Shown here one piece after another: positions 1-4,947 of a stretch of DNA of 19,445 nt; position 1 is the stretch's first letter, and every line of letters starts with the position of its first letter. Under the pieces are notes generated by a model. That model was not told where the DNA came from. It did no database searches and saw only the letters and a list, made by a program, of their open reading frames with translations. A program made the translations under genes and the position numbers. Source of the stretch: Brevibacterium picturae (GTDB lineage Bacteria; Actinomycetota; Actinomycetes; Actinomycetales; Brevibacteriaceae); NCBI RefSeq assembly GCF_030453725.1, contig NZ_JAKDJU010000050.1:1-19445 (forward strand). The letters run 5' to 3'.

Positions 1-419
1 AGTCCGAGAGTGTCCAGTGCCAAACGTGCTGTGAGTCCATTCATCGGCAAGGTGGCCGCCTGACGGTGGTCGAATCCGCGCGGGGCGCGGGCGACTGATT
101 CGATGGGCACGGCGATGTGTTCGGCATACGCGCCGTGAGTCCCTGTCGGCGCGACGACTGCCATCACAGGGTCGCCGACTCTGAGATCGGTCTCAACGCC
201 GTCTCCGAACTCCTCAACAACACCGGCGACATCCATACCGGGCACGCGCAGCTCGGGTTCATCTTTCCTCCCGCGAACGCGCAGCATGGTGTCGGTGGGG
301 TTGACGGACGCCGCATGAACGCGAATCAGAACCTCCCCCGTGCCCGGCGACGGCGTCGGGAGGTCAACGACCTCCAGCACCTCAGGCTCACCTGGTTGAT
401 GAAATCCCACTGCTTGCAT
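1..419 (-). CDS. MDR-family alcohol dehydrogenase/quinone oxidoreductase, N-terminal part (cut by window edge)
   Basis: The minus strand reads an open frame from an ATG at 419 through the left edge, about 139 codons with no stop. It begins MQAVGFHQPGEPEVLEVV and has the GroES-like fold typical of zinc-independent medium-chain dehydrogenases (quinone oxidoreductase/Zta1 type): GEVLIRVHAASVNPTDTMLR at about 29-48, PGMDVAGVVEEFG at about 61-73, VGDPVMAV at about 81-88, and an AATLPMNGLTA segment before the missing Rossmann domain. The N(P)xD segment lacks the Cys of zinc-dependent alcohol dehydrogenases, so an NADPH:quinone/enone reductase role is likelier. A perfect AGGAGG ends 5 bases before the ATG. 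The gene is divergent from ectD. The cofactor domain lies outside the window, so the substrate cannot be judged. Confidence 0.85.
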   Translation of the reverse strand, partial: MQAVGFHQPGEPEVLEVVDLPTPSPGTGEVLIRVHAASVNPTDTMLRVRGRKDEPELRVPGMDVAGVVEEFGDGVETDLRVGDPVMAVVAPTGTHGAYAEHIAVPIESVARAPRGFDHRQAATLPMNGLTARLALDTLG

Positions 420-442
420 GTCGACCTCCTGGCGACGAGGAA

Positions 443-503
443 CTGAGTCTGGTTCGAGGCTACGCGGGTCGCCGCTGCGCGGCTACCCTCCGACCAGACT
501 CAG
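443..503. repeat. Long inverted repeat between the divergent MDR gene and ectD
   Basis: CTGAGTCTGGT at 443-453 is the exact reverse complement of ACCAGACTCAG at 493-503. Extending inward, the arms 443-459 and 487-503 match at 15 of 17 positions. They are 27-39 bp apart and enclose a second GC-rich stretch with GGCTA at both ends. It starts 24 bp upstream of the MDR start codon. It could be a paired operator for a regulator of the MDR gene, or a stem-loop in its leader. Arm identity is read directly; function is inferred. Confidence 0.75.
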
Positions 504-615
504 ATAACAGCCCGCGTTTCGTTCGCCGTTGAGTTCAGCGCCGAAAAGCCCCGTAGATACCTGGCCTACTTGTGCTTGATCTGGTCGCGCTGCTGAAGAA
601 GCCGAGGAGCCAACA

Positions 616-648
616 GGGGTTACGAGACCAACATGGAGCTGTTAGCGT
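616..648 (+). promoter_or_regulatory. Predicted ectD promoter (GGGGTTACGA, 17-bp spacer, TAGCGT)
   Basis: GGGG at 616-619 leads into a -35 TTACGA (620-625), a 17-bp spacer, and a -10 TAGCGT (643-648). The start point would fall near 655, about 65 bases upstream of the ectD ATG. The same GGGGTTACGA-N17-TA design occurs on the minus strand at 16798-16830, and GGGGTTAC-N19-TAGAGT at 4529-4561. The repetition makes this more credible than a single match. The sigma factor is not known; it is not the classical SigB/SigF GTTT/GGGTAT form. Confidence 0.55.
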
Positions 649-719
649 GTCCAGACCGTGCCGCTGCGGAGGCCAGGGCAGACACAGCCCGTGCGGCACC
701 GACGACGGAAGGACCCGCC

Positions 720-1643
720 ATGAGAATGGTTTCGCAACCAGCGACCGAAGATCTCTATCCCACTCGATCGTCGGAGACCACGAGGGTGTTCGACCGCAGT
801 AGCCCGATCGTGTTCGGCACAGCGGAGCAAGGGCCACTGGACGCACCGGGGCTCCAGCATTACGACCAAACTGGGTATTTGGCAATCAACGATCTCCTGA
901 CCAGCGAAGAGCTGGAGACATATCGTGAGGAGCTTGCCAGTCTGGCCAGGGACCCGAAGGTCAAAACCGATGAACGCACCGTCGTCGAGGCCAAGTCCGA
1001 CGAGGTCCGTTCGATCTTCGATATACACCGCAGCAACGAGGTGTTCCGAAGTATCGCCAATGACTCTCGCATTGTGGGCCGAGCCGAACAGCTGCTGGGA
1101 TCAGCAGTCTATATCCACCAGAGCAGAATCAATTACAAGCCCGGCTTCGTCGGCAATGAGTTCTCATGGCACTCCGACTTCGAAACATGGCATGCTGAGG
1201 ATGGAATGCCCGAACCGCGTGCCGTGAGCATTTCGATCTCACTGACCGACAACTACTCGTTCAACGGCCCCCTCATGATCATGCCCGGCTCCCATACCCG
1301 CTATGTCAGCTGTGCCGGAGGGACTCCCGAGGACAACTACAAGAAGTCTCTCATCATGCAGGGAGCCGGCACACCGGATCCAGGGACTCTCACCGAGTTC
1401 GCCGATGAGTACGGCATTGATGTGCTCGAGGGCCCGGCCGGTGGGGCGGTCATGTTCGACTCCAATTGCATGCATGCCTCGAACGGCAATGTGACACCGT
1501 ACCCACGATCGAACATCTTCATCGTTTACAACTCGGTCGAAAATACATGCACCGAGCCATTCGCCGCGCCGAGGCCGCGCCCGGAGTTCGTCGGCAGTAT
1601 GGACTTCACACCCGCGGGGTCTTCCCTGGTCGGCGAGGGCTGA
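720..1643 (+). CDS. ectD: Ectoine 5-hydroxylase (ectoine dioxygenase)
   Basis: A non-haem Fe(II)/2-oxoglutarate dioxygenase that turns the compatible solute ectoine into 5-hydroxyectoine in the cytoplasm. The family signature WHSDFETWH is at residues 150-158 and is followed by EDGMPEPRAVS. The iron ligands would be H151, D153 and H252 (in NCMHASNGN). The start is the ATG at 720 because GGAAGGA (707-713) sits 6 bases upstream. This gives 307 residues, close to the usual length of about 300; an upstream in-frame ATG at 633 would add 29 unrelated residues. No ectA, ectB or ectC lies in the window, so this copy is detached from the biosynthesis operon. A promoter shared with other stress genes is predicted at 616-648. 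Identity is very secure. Confidence 0.95.
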   Translation: MRMVSQPATEDLYPTRSSETTRVFDRSSPIVFGTAEQGPLDAPGLQHYDQTGYLAINDLLTSEELETYREELASLARDPKVKTDERTVVEAKSDEVRSIFDIHRSNEVFRSIANDSRIVGRAEQLLGSAVYIHQSRINYKPGFVGNEFSWHSDFETWHAEDGMPEPRAVSISISLTDNYSFNGPLMIMPGSHTRYVSCAGGTPEDNYKKSLIMQGAGTPDPGTLTEFADEYGIDVLEGPAGGAVMFDSNCMHASNGNVTPYPRSNIFIVYNSVENTCTEPFAAPRPRPEFVGSMDFTPAGSSLVGEG

Positions 1644-1652
1644 TTGCCGGCC

Positions 1653-1676
1653 GTCCATAAGTCCATGAGTCCATGA
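1653..1676. repeat. Three tandem 8-bp units (GTCCATAA/GTCCATGA)
   Basis: GTCCATAA at 1653-1660 is followed directly by two copies of GTCCATGA at 1661-1676, just after the ectD stop codon. It is a short tandem array in the ectD-gvpL/F spacer, possibly from replication slippage. No function is evident. Confidence 0.7.
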
Positions 1677-1745
1677 GGAGTATTGACAGCCTGATCACCG
1701 ACTGACGAGCAAATAGCCGACACGGGCACGAAGAACAGCGAGGCG

Positions 1746-2570
1746 ATGGGCGACATGATGAGGAACGGGACCAAGGGGAAGGCTCGGACAACCGTCGACG
1801 GCATCAAACATGCCCTGACGAACGATCGGTATCTGTACAGCATCGTCCTGTCCCAGAGTGAGGCCCCGTTCGGGGTCGCCGGTGTACGGGGTAAGCCAGT
1901 CCGCACGATGCCCTTCGGCCTTGTGGCCGCCCTGATCAGCGATCTTGATCCGACCGATGTTCTGGGAACGCCCGACGATCGGCGAGCGCATACGGCGGTA
2001 CTCGATTCGATGGCCCAGTCAGGACCGGTCCTTCCTATGGCCTTCGGCACTGTGATCCCAAGCGACGTCGCAATCTGCACCGATATTCTCGAGCCGCGCC
2101 AAGACGAGTATCACGAAGCACTGCGTCAGCTCTCAGGCCATGGCCAATACACTCTTCTCGTCCGGTTTGAACGCGATGCTGTGCTGCATGAGATCCTCGC
2201 CGATAACCCGGAGGCCGTGTGGCTGCGCGAAGCAATCGTCGGCACTTCGGAGGACGAAACCCGGTCCGAACGCTACCAGCTCGATAAGATCATCGACGAG
2301 ACGATGCAGAAATGGAAATCAGCCGAGGCAACCTCGATTCTCGAACAGTTGGAAGGTGTCGCGACACGAATGTGCCTGCGAGAAGTGCGCGAAGCCGACG
2401 ATGTTCTCGAGGTCGCGCTTCTCGTCAGAGATGATGCGGTGACACGATGCAATTCCTTGATCGGCGCGTTGGCGGCGACGGGCTCTGAATGCTTGCGATT
2501 CAGACTGGTCGGAGAGGAGGCACCCTATGATTTCGTCGACATCGGCCCTCTTCGCGCTGGGCGGCGATGA
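1746..2570 (+). CDS. GvpL/GvpF-family protein, outside any gas-vesicle cluster
   Basis: The protein of 274 residues resembles GvpL/GvpF, which are accessory or minor shell proteins in gas-vesicle assembly. Features: YLYSIVL at about 29-35 (the usual Y-x-Y-G/S-I-V opening strand), a first ferredoxin-like half with VLPMAFGTVIPSD at about 95-107, YTLLVRFERDAVLHEI (the family's VKV-type strand), a helical middle part, and a C-terminal CLRFRLVGEEAPYDFVDI, which matches the family's GPWPPYSF-type ending. It looks full length. The start is uncertain: ATG 1746 has GAGG only 2 bases away, whereas ATG 1755 or 1758 would be better spaced. No gvpA, gvpJ, gvpK, gvpN or gvpO lies nearby. It follows ectD on the same strand after 102 bp. 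The role here is unknown; some actinobacteria carry such genes without proven vesicles. Confidence 0.8.
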   Translation: MGDMMRNGTKGKARTTVDGIKHALTNDRYLYSIVLSQSEAPFGVAGVRGKPVRTMPFGLVAALISDLDPTDVLGTPDDRRAHTAVLDSMAQSGPVLPMAFGTVIPSDVAICTDILEPRQDEYHEALRQLSGHGQYTLLVRFERDAVLHEILADNPEAVWLREAIVGTSEDETRSERYQLDKIIDETMQKWKSAEATSILEQLEGVATRMCLREVREADDVLEVALLVRDDAVTRCNSLIGALAATGSECLRFRLVGEEAPYDFVDIGPLRAGRR

Positions 2571-2658
2571 TCTCGTCTGCTTCTGTGCTTCAGATCCCAC
2601 CGTCGTGTCCGTCAGATCTGCCGGGTGTCATCAGAGAGCACAAGCCATGACGATATAA
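2527..2658 (+). CDS. Possible 43-residue translationally coupled peptide
   Basis: An ATG at 2527 lies inside the end of the GvpL/F gene in another frame, 6 bases after a strong AGGAGG (2515-2520). It opens 43 codons (MISSTSALFALGGDDL...) ending at 2658. No family is recognised, and it does not resemble GvpG, which often follows GvpF. The ribosome site is the only real support; it may be chance within the GEEAP codons of the longer gene. Confidence 0.2.
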   Translation: MISSTSALFALGGDDLVCFCASDPTVVSVRSAGCHQRAQAMTI

Positions 2659-3027
2659 CTTTGGTGCGAAAAAGCAGGTGAAGCGCAGACACCATTGGGT
2701 CACAACACAGTCTGAGGCAAAACGAGGTGGGGCGTTACGCCCCTCCGCAACAGTGAGCGTGCGTTCGGCCGCAATCTGCTCTCCCTGCTCGTGCCGCCGG
2801 AGCACAGCGATCAGGATCGCACTTCGCGCGCGTCTCGTCGGTGCCGGCATCATCGGCCTCATCGGAATCCACTTCTTCAACGAGATCGCAGGACGCGCGA
2901 TCAACGGTGTCACGTCCCCCGGGATCCGAGGACGAAGAACTTGCCCAGATGGGGTACGAACTCATCGGATTCAATGGGAACAGCGACGAGGCGCAGACCC
3001 AAGGCACATCGCGAGCGAATCCCCGGC
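2659..3027. other. Stretch without a convincing gene
   Basis: Between the GvpL/F gene and the small GNAT-like gene, about 500 bp hold no frame with a good start, ribosome site and recognisable protein. One plus-strand frame encodes EDEELAQMGYEL at about 2929-2964, reminiscent of the cytosolic N-terminus of APC-type amino-acid permeases (DEELAxMGYK...), but nothing permease-like follows. A GC-rich hairpin lies at 2726-2746. It may be decayed DNA or a long untranslated region. Confidence 0.5.
2726..2746 (+). terminator. GC-rich stem-loop, candidate terminator
   Basis: GGGGCG (2729-2734) pairs with CGCCCC (2738-2743) around a TTA loop, and two more G-C pairs extend it across one T-T mismatch. 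There is no T-tract, so it would be an atypical terminator for the ectD-gvpL/F unit. A protein-binding palindrome is an alternative. Confidence 0.35.
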
Positions 3028-3079
3028 TATCATTGATGGCACCTGGCCTGTTCTGAGGACCCTTAGCGGAGGATGTGCT

Positions 3080-3361
3080 GTGTACACGCTGCTCAACAAC
3101 GCGGAATCATCGAAGTTCGATCTCTATCTGCCCGGGCGACTCGTCGCATCGCTGCACTACACGATCGACGAGGACAAGAACTCGATGATGCTCATCTACT
3201 GCGAGTCCATCGAACCTGAGGACTCGGATCGGCACTGCACGGAGCTGATGATGCGATCCCTGGAGGATGTCCACAGCCGCCGGATGAAGATCACCATCAC
3301 GTGTCCCATCGCGCTAAAGTACGTCGACGGCCCCGCAGACGACGGTCCAGTACCCGCCTGA
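3080..3361 (+). CDS. Small GNAT-fold protein (YjdJ-like) with a degenerate acetyl-CoA loop
   Basis: The start is GTG 3080, because AGCGGAGG (3065-3072) precedes it by 7 bases; the product has 93 residues. The pattern FDLYLPGRLVASLHYTIDED...MMLIYCESIEPE, a helix, then MKITITCPIALKYV, follows the short Gcn5-related acetyltransferase fold of the YjdJ group. There, LTHTEV, an acetyl-CoA loop and VxPxCPF...YV occur in this order. In this copy the loop that normally reads R/Q-G-x-G-x-G/A is EDSDRHCTELM, without the glycines, so acetyl-CoA binding is doubtful. It may be an inactive or repurposed relative. It ends 18 bp before the converging membrane-protein gene. Confidence 0.75.
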   Translation: MYTLLNNAESSKFDLYLPGRLVASLHYTIDEDKNSMMLIYCESIEPEDSDRHCTELMMRSLEDVHSRRMKITITCPIALKYVDGPADDGPVPA

Positions 3362-3379
3362 GGTGATCGGCGGCCGCCG

Positions 3380-4450
3380 TCAGGTCGTCTCATCGTCTTC
3401 GGTGTAGACACGCGTGCGCAATCGGCGACCATGTGTGAGGTTCTTGACATCCACGCTGGAGTCGAAGCTTGCTCCCAACCCACCGGCGACGACGCCCAAG
3501 GCGGCGCTGATCCACGCGATGTCCAGATAGTTGCCCACTGATGCCCGGGTCTGCAGCACCTGGCCCATGAATTCGGGATCGATCACCACCAGGCTGGTCA
3601 GGAAGATGCCGATGACGAGGAGAACATAGAGGGCGGCCACGGAGATCAGCAGCGTCAGGACTGTCGAGAGATTGTAGTAGAAGACCACCGGAGCCAGACG
3701 TTCGTTGACCGGCTTGTCCCACAGCCGGTGTGACGTGATGAGCCAGGTCACCATGACCGCGATGGCGATCAGCCCGATCGACACCAGCCGCTGAGTCGAC
3801 AGATAGCTCGACATCTGCCAGATCGAGCTGTAGAAGATTCCGAATGCCCCGGTGGCCGCAGCCGCGGCCACTGCTCTCGACAGCTTCGGAGCCGTTCGAA
3901 AGGGCTCGTTGGCTTTGGTCATTCCCATGATGAGGCGCGGCCCGCCGGTGAATGTATGTGCGTGGAGTGCCCTCTGCCCAGCCCCCTCATCGTCTGACCA
4001 TCGTCCCCATCTGGGCAGGTAGGGATGTGCAACAGCGGTCGGCCCATAGGGCAGCAGCTGGTTGACGCAGCTGAGCAGGATCGACAGTAGGCGACTCTTC
4101 GTCGTCCAGGCTCCCAGGGTCGGGTAGGAGACAACCGCATAGTCTCTGCCTGGCTGGATCTCAGCGACGAGCGGTTTGCCCCGCGTGTGTCGAGGGATCC
4201 CGGTCAGCATCAGCACGACGTCGACGTCGGGATAATCATCGCTGACAAGCGTGTCGAGCGAGCCCAGCTCCAAGCTCTGGTCTGACTGGATGCGAATCAT
4301 CTTGGTGCACGTATCGACGTGGGCCTCGGCGTCGAACGTCATCTGCAGCTCGTCTTCGAACCTGTCTCTGATCGACGCTACGCGCCGGCTCGGCTGACCG
4401 GGATCAGCGATGAGCAGGACTTGGAGAGTCCTCTTCGTCGGATTGGGCAT
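3380..4450 (-). CDS. Actinobacterial membrane protein of unknown function, soluble N-domain plus four helices
   Basis: The start is ATG 4450, since GAGGAAGG precedes it by 5 bases; an in-frame GTG 2 codons upstream is less well placed. The 356-residue protein has a soluble N-terminal half (1-190) with TLQVLLIADPGQPSRRVASI at about 8-27 and a VDVVLMLTGIPRH strand at about 76-88. Four hydrophobic segments follow at about 193-211, 222-240, 262-290 and 307-328, and then a charged tail. The N-half alternates strands and helices like a nucleotide-type alpha/beta domain, but I see no catalytic motif. I do not recognise a named family. It is divergent from the small helical protein at 4608, and its promoter shares the GGGGTTAC block with ectD, so a stress-related role is inferred. 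Confidence 0.8.
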   Translation of the reverse strand: MPNPTKRTLQVLLIADPGQPSRRVASIRDRFEDELQMTFDAEAHVDTCTKMIRIQSDQSLELGSLDTLVSDDYPDVDVVLMLTGIPRHTRGKPLVAEIQPGRDYAVVSYPTLGAWTTKSRLLSILLSCVNQLLPYGPTAVAHPYLPRWGRWSDDEGAGQRALHAHTFTGGPRLIMGMTKANEPFRTAPKLSRAVAAAAATGAFGIFYSSIWQMSSYLSTQRLVSIGLIAIAVMVTWLITSHRLWDKPVNERLAPVVFYYNLSTVLTLLISVAALYVLLVIGIFLTSLVVIDPEFMGQVLQTRASVGNYLDIAWISAALGVVAGGLGASFDSSVDVKNLTHGRRLRTRVYTEDDETT

Positions 4451-4528
4451 CAGCACCTTCCTCTGCAGACACAGCGCGGGGCCGCACTGGGCACTCTGAC
4501 CGGGTGCAAGACGACACTCAGAGCCAGC

Positions 4529-4561
4529 ACTCTAACAGGCGCGAACCGGAGGGGTAACCCC
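4529..4561 (-). promoter_or_regulatory. Predicted promoter of the membrane-protein gene (GGGGTTACCC, 17-bp spacer, TAGAGT)
   Basis: On the minus strand GGGG (4561-4558) and TTACCC (4557-4552) are followed by 17 bp and TAGAGT (4534-4529). Start codon 4450 lies 78 bp further on. The 11 bases ACAGGGGTTAC ending in this -35 are identical, and at the same distance from the -10, to those of the ectD promoter. Confidence 0.5.
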
Positions 4562-4565
4562 TGTT
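4534..4565. repeat. Nested inverted repeats between divergent promoters
   Basis: AACAGG (4534-4539) mirrors CCTGTT (4560-4565), and AGGGG-TAA-CCCCT (4550-4562) is a compact palindrome inside. It overlaps the minus-strand -35 at 4552-4557 and lies just upstream of the plus-strand -10 at 4585, so one bound regulator could affect both genes. Confidence 0.6.
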
Positions 4566-4584
4566 GGCACCACACCGTCTCCAC

Positions 4585-4590
4585 TAGCGT
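4585..4590 (+). promoter_or_regulatory. TAGCGT -10 element for the small helical gene
   Basis: An exact TAGCGT lies 17 bp before the GTG at 4608. The -35 is weak: TGTTGG at 17 bp, or TTGGCA at 15 bp. It is one of six TAGCGT hexamers found upstream of genes here. Confidence 0.35.
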
Positions 4591-4607
4591 CGTTGGTCCC
4601 AACACAC

Positions 4608-4817
4608 GTGGGCGAACATCGCCCGGACACGATTGAGGAGATGATCATCTGGGCCGTCGAAGCCTCTCTGCACAACGTGTGGAAGCTTGAGACCTTCATC
4701 CAAGACGCTGACGCAGCCGGCAACAGTGAACTGGCCGACTGGTTCCGCCGGATCCAGGAGAACAACCGGACGGCCGGTCAGCAGGGAAAGGAGATGCTTG
4801 CCCAGAGACTCCCTTGA
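4608..4817 (+). CDS. Small helical protein, unknown function
   Basis: About 69 residues. The core TIEEMIIWAVEASLHNVWKLETFIQDADAAGNSELADWFRRIQENNRTAGQQ is two amphipathic helices, like half of a ferritin-type four-helix bundle; similar small proteins are common in actinobacteria, but I know no function. The start is unsure. TTG 4593 would lie upstream of the transcription start expected from TAGCGT at 4585, GTG 4608 has no ribosome site, and ATG 4641 directly abuts GAGGAG. The quoted run spans two helices around the DAAGNSELADW turn. It precedes katE by 130 bp on the same strand but has its own promoter signal, as katE does. Confidence 0.55.
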   Translation: MGEHRPDTIEEMIIWAVEASLHNVWKLETFIQDADAAGNSELADWFRRIQENNRTAGQQGKEMLAQRLP

Positions 4818-4868
4818 CCGGACACGCGTGCCTCTACGCTAACTCACTGAACCACCGAGCGTAAGGGG

Positions 4869-4920
4869 GATTGCCGGCGCTCATCATCCACCAATAGCGT
4901 GACTGCGAGCGCCGGCAATC
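4869..4920 (+). promoter_or_regulatory. katE promoter flanked by a perfect 14-bp inverted repeat
   Basis: GATTGCCGGCGCTC (4869-4882) and GAGCGCCGGCAATC (4907-4920) are exact reverse complements 24 bp apart. The left arm contains the -35 TTGCCG (4871-4876). An 18-bp spacer leads to -10 TAGCGT (4895-4900), and the right arm begins 7 bases after the -10, at the expected start point. Arms covering both the -35 and +1 are a classic operator geometry. As RNA the right arm alone would be in the leader, so attenuation is less likely. The alternative is a terminator for the upstream small gene, but no T-tract follows. Confidence 0.6.
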
Positions 4921-4947
4921 ACCATATGACGACGAGGAGTAGGTGTC

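Noticed and set aside
483..488. Minus-strand GGGTAG as a SigB/SigF-type -10 for the MDR gene
   Set aside because: The -35 would be GTTA rather than GTTT and the element overlaps an arm of the inverted repeat; too weak to list.
1683..1688. TTGACA as a promoter for the GvpL/F gene
   Set aside because: No TAnnnT-like -10 occurs 16-18 bp downstream; the nearest A/T-rich hexamer is too far.
2678..3079. N-terminal extension of the small GNAT-like gene
   Set aside because: The extra 134 codons are Arg/Ser-rich with no domain, and a good ribosome site lies before GTG 3080.
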